Source of the DNA: Pseudomonadota bacterium
GTDB lineage: Bacteria; Pseudomonadota; Alphaproteobacteria; Rhizobiales; Hyphomicrobiaceae
Assembly: GCA_021813195.1 (NCBI GenBank)
Contig: JAKALI010000218.1
Span: forward strand, 1 to 6,925
DNA: 6,925 nt
Reading direction: 5' to 3'
The notes under the pieces are model-generated. The model ran no database searches, was not told where the DNA came from, and was given only the letters and a program-made list of their open reading frames with translations. Shown piece after piece: positions 1 through 5,948 of the stretch. A program made the position numbers and the translations under genes. Positions within the stretch are counted from its first letter, which is position 1; each line of letters opens with the position of its first letter.

Positions 1-338
1 AGGTCGAGCAATTGCGCCGCGAGATCGCTCGCATGCTGGTCAAGGGTGAGAGCGGTATCGAGCACCTCGCCAAAGCCGTGGGCATGTCGGTGCGGACGCT
101 GCAGCGGCGTTTGAAAGAGGCTGGCCTGAACTATTCGGAGATGCAGGAAGATGTGCGCAAGGCGCTGGCGCTGAACCTCTTGGAAAACGAAACTCTAGCG
201 CTGGCGGAAATCGCCTTTTCGCTCGGCTATTCCGAAGTCAGCGCGTTCAATCACGCCTTCCGGCGTTGGGTTGGCCAATCGCCGGGCGATTATCGTCGAT
301 CGCGCGCGGTTCATTCCAGATCCGCGCGGAGCGAATAA
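1..338 (+). CDS. AraC-family transcriptional regulator, C-terminal part (5' end outside window)
   Basis: The reading frame is open from base 3 and ends at TAA 336-338, so the start lies before the window. The visible 111 or so residues form the double helix-turn-helix DNA-binding domain of AraC/XylS regulators. The first HTH is around 'HLAKAVGMSVRTLQRRLKEA'. The second is around 'LAEIAFSLGYSEVSAFNHAF', followed by the hallmark 'RRWVGQSPGDYRRS' tail. An in-frame TTG at base 12 is unlikely to be the true start, because the frame continues upstream and family members normally carry an N-terminal ligand-binding domain of about 200 residues. The sequence is clearly different from the two cupin-type AraC regulators on the right of the window, and resembles the subgroup with an arabinose-binding-type N-terminus (inference). 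The regulated genes are not visible. Confidence 0.9.
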   Translation, partial: VEQLRREIARMLVKGESGIEHLAKAVGMSVRTLQRRLKEAGLNYSEMQEDVRKALALNLLENETLALAEIAFSLGYSEVSAFNHAFRRWVGQSPGDYRRSRAVHSRSARSE

Positions 339-487
339 GGCGGAGCTGCCCGCGTCATGACCTGGATCAACCTAGGACGTCACACCATAGTGGGCACGGC
401 CGATGAGCTGTCGTCCGAGATCGTCGAAGCACATGACTTCCGTGCACGCAGTGGTCCGCCCGTCAACAATAGAAGTATAAAGAACGA
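339..487. other. Region between the AraC gene and the IS block; possible gene remnants
   Basis: No recognised gene lies here, but two short open frames overlap. On the plus strand, ATG 357 opens 44 codons ending at TAG 489-491, beginning MTWINLGRHTIVG, with a purine-rich stretch (aaggcggag) about 11 bases upstream. It could be a small gene or the broken start of a gene following the AraC regulator. On the minus strand, a frame reading out of the IS block ends at TAG 374-372 and gives 'VDGRTTACTEVMCFDDLGR' and then about a dozen more residues. It could be the 3' end of a gene cut by the insertions. Third-position GC is moderately high (around two thirds) in both frames, so composition does not decide. 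I recognise neither product. Confidence 0.25.
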
Positions 488-491
488 CTAG
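488..491. repeat. Target-site duplication CTAG, left copy of IS701 element
   Basis: CTAG directly abuts the left terminal inverted repeat, and an identical CTAG lies at 1938-1941 next to the right repeat. A 4-bp duplication of the form YTAR is the known target signature of the IS701 family, so the pair fixes the element's boundaries. Confidence 0.85.
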
Positions 492-509
492 CACTACTTT
501 GGCAGATTT
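492..509 (+). repeat. IS701 left terminal inverted repeat
   Basis: These 18 bases are the exact reverse complement of 1920-1937. Similarity weakens beyond base 509 (ATTC against TATC). This end lies downstream of the transposase stop codon. Confidence 0.88.
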
Positions 510-526
510 ATTCACACCGCGACCCA

Positions 527-1849
527 TCACAGATCCATTTTCGGCAGTGGGGGCAGCGCTGCGGTGGCGAGCGGGCGATGAGTTTGAGGATGGCGTTGCG
601 AATGGCTGGCAAGGTTGGCTGAGGTGGTGGACCGCTGATTCTTTTTTTTCCGTTTTGCCGCCGCAAGACGTCGATACTGGAGGAAGGCGTAAGCGATTAT
701 TGTCATTAATGCATGACGATGCAAACCTTGCCAGGATCGTCCTTCGAAGTGATCGAGTCCGAGCTCTTCTTTCAGCTGCTGGTGAGCCTGCTCGCAAACC
801 CACCGCGCTTTGATGGTAGCCGCCAAGGTGCGCAGGTCGGTGCTCGCCGGCAGATTGGCGAGATAGTATTTCTTCTCCCCCGATATCCTGTGTTCGCCGA
901 CAAGCCAGACCTCTTCTCCGGGCAGATGCTGCTGACCTTTATCCCTGATCCGCTGCGGGGGCCCATCGGCGACCCGAACGCGGACCGCGGCAAAACGAGC
1001 TTTAAGCTTGCCTTTTGTGCCGTTGCGCCAACTGATGGGCTGCCATCTGGCAGCCGCCAGCATGTCTTCGGCGGGCTTCGACAGAACATTGGGAATGTAC
1101 CGCTTGCGTGGACGGCCGCGCTTGGCAACCGGCCAAATCATCCGCACATCGGCAGGGTAAACCTTGAGATGGCGCGGAATGCCGACCGCCCAGGCCAATT
1201 TGCGGGCCGTAAGCCCCTGGCGGAACGGCGCGCTCATCCCATAACCGGCATCCGCCAAGATGCAGCCAAAGCGTGCACCGGACGCGATGACACGATCCAA
1301 CTCTGCCAGAGCCAGCTCCGGTTTTGTCCGAGAGATTCGATATTCTGCTGGCACACCTGCTCGCTGCAACCGCGCTCGATTGCTCGTCCAACTCTCGGGA
1401 AGAAACAGCCGCAACGCCAACATGACCGGTACTTCGCCGCGCGCCAGCGTCAGCGATACTAGAGTCTGACAATTGGCGGTTTTGCCTAGCGTAGATGCAT
1501 ATTGCGCAGCCACACCTACCGAATGCGCGCCTTTCTTGGCCATTGCCGTATCGTCAATCACCAGAACGGCGTCGCGGCCACCGACAAGCTTATCCGCTTG
1601 GACAAGCAGCTCGGCTTCCACCGGCGCAGCATCCCAAACTCCGGCGGCGATGAAGTGATGAAGCTGATCGCTTTCACCGAGCGCAAGTCGCCTTGCCATC
1701 GGCTGAATGCTCTTGCGATCACCAGGACCGATCAGCCCCGACACGTAGAGCGGACACATTCGGCGCCGCGCCTTGTGTCCCAACCGATCCAGAAACGGCT
1801 TAAGCCAACGTCCAAGCTCGTCCTGCCAATCCAGCGTCTTGCCAACCAT
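527..1849 (-). CDS. IS701-family DDE transposase
   Basis: This 440-residue transposase catalyses cut-and-paste movement of the surrounding element. Catalytic acidic residues can be placed: the first D in 'VLVIDDTAMAKKG' (residues 99-100), the second in 'ILADAGYG' (D200), and the glutamate E353 in 'WVCEQAHQQLKEELG'. R349-x3-E353-x6-K360 reproduces the R-E-K spacing of the IS4/IS701 DDE fold, followed by the family-typical 'LGLDHFEGRSWQGLHRH'. The length is normal. I chose the ATG at 1849 rather than the in-frame codon 10 residues upstream, because a strong Shine-Dalgarno GGAGAGG (complement of 1856-1862) lies 6 bases before it. The C-terminus is basic (KRKKK) and then Ser/Thr/Pro-rich, encoded around a run of eight or more T at about 643-650 on the plus strand. 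No frameshift or internal stop is seen. Confidence 0.93.
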   Translation of the reverse strand: MVGKTLDWQDELGRWLKPFLDRLGHKARRRMCPLYVSGLIGPGDRKSIQPMARRLALGESDQLHHFIAAGVWDAAPVEAELLVQADKLVGGRDAVLVIDDTAMAKKGAHSVGVAAQYASTLGKTANCQTLVSLTLARGEVPVMLALRLFLPESWTSNRARLQRAGVPAEYRISRTKPELALAELDRVIASGARFGCILADAGYGMSAPFRQGLTARKLAWAVGIPRHLKVYPADVRMIWPVAKRGRPRKRYIPNVLSKPAEDMLAAARWQPISWRNGTKGKLKARFAAVRVRVADGPPQRIRDKGQQHLPGEEVWLVGEHRISGEKKYYLANLPASTDLRTLAATIKARWVCEQAHQQLKEELGLDHFEGRSWQGLHRHALMTIIAYAFLQYRRLAAAKRKKKNQRSTTSANLASHSQRHPQTHRPLATAALPPLPKMDL

Positions 1850-1919
1850 GGTCGACCTCTCCAACAGCCGACCACCCATGAGTCACAGAAAAAGTGATTT
1901 GAGAATCCCCCATTCGATA

Positions 1920-1937
1920 AAATCTGCCAAAGTAGTG
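1920..1937 (-). repeat. IS701 right terminal inverted repeat
   Basis: This is a perfect 18-bp match to the left end in inverse orientation. It lies about 70 bp upstream of the transposase start, so the transposase promoter must sit in or next to this end. Confidence 0.88.
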
Positions 1938-1941
1938 CTAG
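1938..1941. repeat. Target-site duplication CTAG, right copy
   Basis: It is identical to 488-491. Removing one CTAG plus the IS701 element restores an uninterrupted sequence, agaacgaCTAGggtctgg, running straight into the IS5-type element end. Confidence 0.85.
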
Positions 1942-2385
1942 GGTCTGGACTCACAACTTGATCCAGTAAAGCACACCAACGAGAGTGGTGGCAGCCAGGA
2001 AGTTGCGGGCGAGCTTGTCGTAGCGGGTGGCGATGCGCCGCCAATCTTTGATGCGGCAGAAGAAGTTCTCGATTTTGTGCCGCTGCCTGTAAAAGCGCTT
2101 GGGGCAATAGGCTTTCTTGAGGGCAGTACAGCGGTTCGGGATGATCGGCAGAGCACCTTCGTCCTTGATCTGCTGCCGTACCTTTTGGCTGTCGTAGGCC
2201 TTGTCTGCGGTGACGGCGAGCGGCGATCGAGGCGTGCTCAGCATCTCTTCAACGACTTGGCTGTCATGGACCTGTCCGCCAGTCACCGTGAAGCTCAACG
2301 GCCGGCCTTTGCTGTCGACCGTCGCGTGGATCTTCGTGGTTCGGCCACCTCGGCTGATGCCGATCGCCTGATTTTTCTCCCCCCT
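1942..2385 (-). mobile_element. IS5-family (IS427-like) element, 3' remnant
   Basis: About 440 bp from the transposase 3' end of an IS5-family element remain. The outer end is probably the GGTCTGGACTCA at about 1942-1953, which overlaps the transposase stop codon, as is common in compact IS5/IS427 elements. This end assignment is inference, because the partner repeat has been lost. The element is cut at about 2385, where recognisable transposase similarity stops and the IS110 left flank begins. It has lost the N-terminal half of its transposase region and its other terminal repeat, so it cannot move by itself. Confidence 0.75.
1951..2385 (-). pseudogene. IS5-family transposase, C-terminal fragment
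   Basis: About 144 residues remain, running from 'RGEKNQAIGISRGGRTTKIHA' without its last residue to '...LVGVLYWIKL' and TGA at 1953-1951. The fragment keeps the second catalytic aspartate in 'VTADKAYDS'. It also keeps the complete Y-(2)-R-(3)-E-(6)-K signature in 'YRQRHKIENFFCRIK', which places it in the IS5/IS4-type DDE class. The 'DWRRIATRYDKLARNF' segment is typical of the IS427-like group, where this protein is often the second of two frames. The first catalytic aspartate and all upstream sequence are missing. The frame stays open past 2385, but that extension shows no transposase similarity and belongs to the adjoining IS110 flank. Confidence 0.85.
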
Positions 2386-3120
2386 TATGGATGGCCCGCC
2401 CCTCCCAGTTGAGCTGCTACCTCTAAAAGAGGGGCGATTCGAATGCGGAGGGTTTCCATGGATATCGCGGTTCTGGGAATTGACCTTGGTAAGAATAGCT
2501 GCAGCGTCGTCGGACTTGACGAATCCGGTAAGGTAATTCTGCGGCGGCGTATGCAACGCAAGACCATCATAAGCGTGGCGGCGAAGTTCTCGCCCTGCAT
2601 CATTGCGATGGAAGCCTGCTGCGGTGCCCATCATCTAGGGCGACTTCTTGCCGCACAGGGACACACGCTGCGCCTAATGTCGCCCGAGTATGTACGGCCC
2701 TACGTGAAGGCACAAAAGAATGATGACCGGGATGCCGAAGCGATTGCCGAAGCAGCGACCAGGCCAACTATGCGTTTCGTTGCGCTTAAGAGCGAGGGGC
2801 AGCTCGACATGCAGACCCTTCATCGCGCCCGAGATCGGATGGTAGGCGACCGCACATCGTTGATGAACCAGCTACGTGCAATCTTGCTTGAGCGCGGTAT
2901 CATCGTGCCGCAAGGGCGCGCTAAATTGAGGCGTCAAGTCACCGAACTTATCACAAAATCTTGCAACGAGTTGAGCTCACGAATGCGGGCCTTGATCGAA
3001 GACATATTGGTGCGCTGGCAGGCATTCGACGAAAGGATCTCGGCATTCGATGCCGAGTTTGTAGCCGAGGCAAAGCAGAATGAACTGGCTCGCCGGCTAA
3101 CAAGCATTCCCGGCATCGGT
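2386..3120 (+). mobile_element. IS110-family element, 5' remnant
   Basis: The element begins somewhere near 2386-2400, where IS5 similarity ends, and includes about 60-70 noncoding bases before the transposase. A perfect 5-bp dyad CCTCT-AAA-AGAGG lies there at 2420-2432. Recognisable element sequence stops at or a little after base 3120, inside the transposase gene, so the right end is missing. IS110 elements lack conventional terminal repeats, so the left boundary cannot be fixed by eye. The short left flank would fit the IS1111-like group, whose guide (bridge) RNA is encoded at the other end; here that end would be lost (inference). Confidence 0.7.
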
Positions 3121-3174
3121 GATGACTGTGCCATTGGGTCATTCAATCTTGAAATGCGGTCATTGGATCGATGA
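2458..3174 (+). pseudogene. IS110-family transposase, truncated (C-terminal serine domain lost)
   Basis: From ATG 2458, preceded by GGAGGG at 2447-2452, about 221 native residues remain. They form the RuvC-like DEDD domain: D9 in 'VLGIDLGKNS', E52 in 'IAMEACCGAHH', and D89/D92 in 'KNDDRDAEAIAEA'. These are followed by the 'MQTLHRARDRMVGDRT' helical region. Family resemblance stops directly after 'LTSIPGIG' (base 3120). The following 17 codons, to the TGA at 3172-3174, are read antisense through the 3' end of the neighbouring DUF4242 gene and are not transposase. Full-length relatives have about 340 residues, including a C-terminal domain with the nucleophilic serine; its loss should make the protein inactive. 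An ATG five codons upstream (2443) is less likely, since the ribosome site lies after it. Confidence 0.85.
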
Positions 3175-3433
3175 TGGTAAGGGCTTCGGTGATCTTGTTC
3201 GCCGGAAAACCGGCCAACTTGGCGTGTTCAAGAATCGAAGCCTCACTGTCGGCAAGATAGACACAGAACGTCTTGTTGCCCGCGATATAGGAGTGCTCCC
3301 ACTGGATTTTTCCGTAGAGCTTGGCCGCCGCCTCCAAGGAGGTTATCGACGTTTGCTTGAGCTGTTCGCGGTTCAGCTTTCCGACGCCTGGTATCTCGCG
3401 CTCGATCACGTATCGTTTCAGGGCGGGTATCAT
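3143..3433 (-). CDS. DUF4242 family small protein
   Basis: This 96-residue protein has the pattern of the DUF4242 family: 'YVIEREIPGVGKLN' near the start, 'IQWEHSYIAGNKTFCVYLA' in the middle and 'EHAKLAGFPANKITE' leading to 'IIDPMTA' at the end. Family members are small soluble alpha/beta ferredoxin-like proteins. One Streptomyces member has been described as nickel-binding, but most have no assigned role. ATG 3433 is supported by AAAGGA (complement of 3440-3445) 6 bases upstream. It is the last gene of a probable operon, 103 bp after the DUF1330 gene. The IS110 remnant ends within about 25 bases of its stop codon, so the final residues (AFQD) could have been altered by the insertion, although the length is normal for the family. 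Confidence 0.85.
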   Translation of the reverse strand: MIPALKRYVIEREIPGVGKLNREQLKQTSITSLEAAAKLYGKIQWEHSYIAGNKTFCVYLADSEASILEHAKLAGFPANKITEALTIIDPMTAFQD

Positions 3434-3536
3434 GGCTAGTCCTTTGCGTGTTGTCCTTTTGCTGCGGGTGCGGACGAGAGTGACCGATCGACTTGCTTCG
3501 CCTTTCGATCAATCAAGACCGAATACCGCGTCAATT
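3434..3536. other. Intergenic gap between DUF1330 and DUF4242 genes
   Basis: These 103 bp contain the DUF4242 ribosome site and no strong hairpin followed by a T-run on the minus strand, so I see no terminator separating the two genes. The spacing is longer than in a tightly coupled operon, so an additional internal promoter is possible. Confidence 0.4.
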
Positions 3537-3866
3537 TCAGGCCGCTTTCGCCAGATATGTGATTGTTCCGGCTAGATCGGTGTCGTCGATCAGTTGGATC
3601 CGGCTGTCGCTGCCCGCTTGGCGGGCCGCGGCATAGGGCGCATAGTTTGGATCGGCGAGGAAGGCGCTCACGGCGGCGGTCGATGGAAATTCGATCAATG
3701 CGATCAGAGTGGCGTCCGCGGCTTTGCCTTCCAACGTCTTCACATTGCCGCTCCGAGCCAGATACTTGCCGCCATGCCTATGCACGATGTCGTGGACCGA
3801 GGCGGCATAGGACGGAAGCCATTTGTCGTCTGTCACCTTGATATCTGCGATGAAGTAAACGGACAT
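3537..3866 (-). CDS. DUF1330 domain protein
   Basis: This 109-residue protein belongs to the DUF1330 family, small proteins with a dimeric alpha/beta-barrel (ferredoxin-like) fold. Visible signatures are the opening 'VYFIADIKVTDDKWLPSYA', the segment 'HGGKYLARSGNVKTLEG', the central strand 'LIALIEFPSTAAVSAFLADP' and the 'NYAPYAAARQAGSDSRIQLID' closing part without its last residues. No catalytic role is established for the family; related folds act as monooxygenases, isomerases or ligand-binding proteins. No signal peptide is seen, so it is probably cytoplasmic. The start at 3866 has GGAG (complement of 3875-3878) 8 bases upstream. The gene lies 58 bp after the methyltransferase on the same strand, consistent with co-transcription. 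Confidence 0.88.
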   Translation of the reverse strand: MSVYFIADIKVTDDKWLPSYAASVHDIVHRHGGKYLARSGNVKTLEGKAADATLIALIEFPSTAAVSAFLADPNYAPYAAARQAGSDSRIQLIDDTDLAGTITYLAKAA

Positions 3867-3924
3867 TCGTTCATCTCCTGTGGTTTGTTGTTCGGCATGG
3901 ATCTAGCGATGCTTGCCGCGACGC

Positions 3925-4764
3925 TCACCGCTTGGTGACGATCACTTCGAGGTATTCGCCGGGCACGACCATCGAGCCGTCACCGGATTTGTTGAAACGG
4001 CCGATCAGTTCAACGATGTCCTGCGACAGAGCTTTCCTATCGGCCGCATTGAGCGCTTCGAACGCCTTCAGCATTGGGCCGTAATACTCGCGGAACACGT
4101 CGACGAAGTGCTGCGCCGACCGATAGCGAAACACAAAGTGGCGTGGCTCCGCGAGCAGCGAGGCCGCCGCGGCGCGGAACGCCTTTTCCATCCACTCCCG
4201 GGTCCCCCATAGCGCCGGCGACTTAAGGCCGGCCGGCGGCGGAAGATATTTGCCGATCGTCTTGAACATCTGCCCAATGAAACCATCGGGCGTCCAGTTG
4301 GCGAGGCCGATGCGACCGCCGGACCGGCAGACGCGCAGCATTTCGCTGGCGGTGCGACCCTGGTCGGGACTAAACATACCGCCGAAAGTGGATACGACCG
4401 CATCAAAGGAATTGTCGGCGAACGGAACGGCCTCCGCGTCGGCCTTCTGGAAGCTCACGGAGAGGCCCTCAGCCTCGGCGCGCTGGCGTCCGCGCTGCAA
4501 GAGCCTCTCGACATAGTCCGTAGACGTCACGTCGCACCAGCGGCGGGCTGCAGCGAGAGTGAAATTGCCGTTGCCGGCGGCGATGTCGAGCACCTTCTGT
4601 CCCGCACGTAAATCCATTGCTTCCGCCAGCTGCTCGCCGACAATTTGAAGCGTTGTCCCGACGACGGCATAGTCGCCCGACGACCAGGCCACTCGCTGCT
4701 TGGCCTTGATTGCCTTCAGGTCCAGCGTTGGGGTTTCAAGACGGCACTCGATAATCGTGGTCAT
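3925..4764 (-). CDS. Class I SAM-dependent methyltransferase
   Basis: This 279-residue protein has a Rossmann-like methyltransferase core. Motif I is 'KVLDIAAGNGNFTLAAAR' (residues 57-74), forming the S-adenosylmethionine-binding loop. An acidic residue at the end of strand 2 follows in 'VTSTDYV' (about D83). Then come 'FQKADAEAVPFADNSFDAV' (residues 105-123) and the motif III region 'LRVCRSGGRIGLANWTP'. This pattern matches the Methyltransf_11/UbiE-like group, which methylates small molecules. The C-terminal half (about 160-279) is probably the acceptor-binding part, and I cannot name the substrate. ATG 4764 has GGAG (complement of 4771-4774) 6 bases upstream. It is the first gene of the minus-strand cluster and is divergent from the cupin/AraC regulator gene at 4974, which suggests control by that regulator (inference). 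Confidence 0.9.
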   Translation of the reverse strand: MTTIIECRLETPTLDLKAIKAKQRVAWSSGDYAVVGTTLQIVGEQLAEAMDLRAGQKVLDIAAGNGNFTLAAARRWCDVTSTDYVERLLQRGRQRAEAEGLSVSFQKADAEAVPFADNSFDAVVSTFGGMFSPDQGRTASEMLRVCRSGGRIGLANWTPDGFIGQMFKTIGKYLPPPAGLKSPALWGTREWMEKAFRAAAASLLAEPRHFVFRYRSAQHFVDVFREYYGPMLKAFEALNAADRKALSQDIVELIGRFNKSGDGSMVVPGEYLEVIVTKR

Positions 4765-4973
4765 GGTAATCTCCGATGAGTTTTGCGGCGCACGTACGGC
4801 CTTGGTGACGCGAGATAACTATGACGGAGCATCACTCGCGCGAATGATCGCGCTGCCGGATTTCTTGCTTGCGCGTCCAAACTTGATAAGGTCCCGCTGC
4901 CTTCGGGGCGCGAAGCGCGCTACTTTGTGATGCGCATCGTTGGAAAGCGCCGGCTTTTCGGAGCTACATAGCC
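4765..4973. promoter_or_regulatory. Divergent promoter/operator region between methyltransferase operon and AraC gene
   Basis: This 209-bp gap must hold the start signals for both directions. Three dyads stand out. GCGCGA-ATGA-TCGCGC at 4838-4853 has perfect 6-bp arms. GCGC-GAA-GCGC is at 4908-4918. GATGCGCATC at 4929-4938 is a perfect 10-bp palindrome 35 bases before the AraC start codon. These are candidate operators; AraC proteins often bind direct repeats instead, so none can be assigned. The ribosome sites are GGAG at 4960-4963 for the AraC gene and GGAG on the minus strand at 4774-4771. I could not identify a convincing sigma-70 -35/-10 pair by eye. Confidence 0.5.
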
Positions 4974-5948
4974 ATGACAGCCGACGTGTTATCGGAAGTT
5001 TTGTCGGCGGTCCGGCTGACGGGATCGGTGTTTTTTGACGTCAGCGCGGCTTCGCCTTGGGTCGCAGAAGCACCGCCGTCGGCTGAGATCGCAGAGGCCG
5101 TCAGGCCGGGCGCGCAGCACGCAATCGAATACCATGTGATCACCCGCGGTTCTTGCTGGATCTCGATCGTTGATGGCGCGCCTTTCGAGCCCGTCCGGCT
5201 TCAGGAGGGAGACATCGCTGTCATTCCGCATGGCGAGCCGCACGTGGTGTCGAGCGCACCGAGGATGCGGGCCGAACCGGACGTTGCTTCTCACCGGCGC
5301 CCGGAGGACGACAGCGACCTACCTTTCAAATTGCGGACTGGTGCAGAGGGAGCAATCGACGCGCATCTGATTTGCGGGTTCTTCACCTGCGACGTTCGGC
5401 CGTTCAACCCGCTGCTGGAGGCGCTGCCGCGCTTCCTGCGCATCGGCCGGGGCACCTCGGCTGCGACAGACGCTTTGCTCGAGCACTTTCTGCGATTGGC
5501 ATCGGTCGAGAACTCCGACAAGCGTGCCGGGGCGCAAAGCGTCCTCAACAAGCTGTCAGAGTTGCTGTTCATCGAGGCGATCCGCACCTATATGGATCAG
5601 CTCAGCAGCGCGAACACAGGTTGGCTGTCCGGCCTGCGCGACCCTTTGATCAGCCGCGCTCTCTCTTTGTTGCACGCTCAGCCTGCGCGGCCCTGGACGC
5701 TCGATGAGCTAGCCGTTGAGTGCGGCGCGTCGCGGTCTGCGCTCGTTGGCAGGTTCACCCAGCTGATGGGCTATCCGCCCATACAGTATCTCACCCGATG
5801 GCGCATGCAGCTCGCGGCCAAGCGGCTGACCGAGAGAGGCGTTAAGATTGCCGCGGTGGCTCAGGAAGTCGGCTACGACTCCGAGGCTGCATTTAGTCGC
5901 GCGTTCAAAAAGTTTTCCGGTCAGTCGCCAAGCGAATGGCGATCATGA
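4974..5948 (+). CDS. AraC-family transcriptional regulator with N-terminal cupin domain
   Basis: This 324-residue protein is complete. The N-terminal half (about residues 5-190) matches the AraC-binding cupin type (Cupin_6). It contains strands around 'YHVITRGSCWISIVDG', 'VRLQEGDIAVIPHGEPHVV' and the conserved turn 'GAIDAHLICGFFTCD', which sits at a pre-linker position in this family. The C-terminal DNA-binding domain starts at about residue 223. The first HTH is around 'WTLDELAVECGASRSALVGR' (from about 241), then 'YPPIQYLTRWRMQLAAKRL', the second HTH around 'IAAVAQEVGYDSEAAFSRAF', and the tail 'FSGQSPSEWRS'. The length is typical. ATG 4974 has GGAG at 4960-4963, a slightly long spacing of 10. 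It is divergent from the methyltransferase operon and is its probable regulator; the effector is unknown. Confidence 0.93.
   Translation: MTADVLSEVLSAVRLTGSVFFDVSAASPWVAEAPPSAEIAEAVRPGAQHAIEYHVITRGSCWISIVDGAPFEPVRLQEGDIAVIPHGEPHVVSSAPRMRAEPDVASHRRPEDDSDLPFKLRTGAEGAIDAHLICGFFTCDVRPFNPLLEALPRFLRIGRGTSAATDALLEHFLRLASVENSDKRAGAQSVLNKLSELLFIEAIRTYMDQLSSANTGWLSGLRDPLISRALSLLHAQPARPWTLDELAVECGASRSALVGRFTQLMGYPPIQYLTRWRMQLAAKRLTERGVKIAAVAQEVGYDSEAAFSRAFKKFSGQSPSEWRS

Larger units (their letters stand above)
492..1937 (-). mobile_element. Complete IS701-family insertion sequence, 1446 bp
   Basis: The element is bounded by perfect 18-bp terminal inverted repeats (CACTACTTTGGCAGATTT at 492-509, its reverse complement at 1920-1937) and flanked by CTAG on both sides. 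It carries one transposase gene on the minus strand, filling nearly its whole length. Size, single ORF, end structure and YTAR-type target all fit the IS701 family. The matching target duplication and uninterrupted transposase indicate a recent and possibly still mobile insertion. It sits immediately beside the end of the IS5-type remnant at 1942, so it landed at a site that overlaps or abuts that element's boundary. Confidence 0.9.

Noticed and set aside
713..1462. A 249-codon open frame on the plus strand inside the IS701 element
   Set aside because: It lies entirely antisense to a well-supported transposase with catalytic residues, and its translation has no recognisable domain. GC-rich coding DNA often leaves such open antisense frames.
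2077..2412. A 111-codon open frame on the plus strand
   Set aside because: It is antisense to the IS5-type transposase fragment, whose Y-R-E-K signature is clear, and it crosses the IS5/IS110 junction.
2386..2634. N-terminal extension of the IS5-type transposase frame up to base 2634
   Set aside because: The frame is open by chance through the antisense of the IS110 transposase gene. The translated residues show no IS5 similarity upstream of 'RGEKNQ'.
488..3130. Composite transposon carrying cargo
   Set aside because: The three elements belong to different families, are adjacent without cargo genes, and two are truncated. No pair of matching ISs brackets other genes.
3119..3439. A 106-codon plus-strand frame and an 89-codon minus-strand frame at 3243-3512
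   Set aside because: Both overlap the DUF4242 gene, which matches its family end to end and has a good ribosome site.
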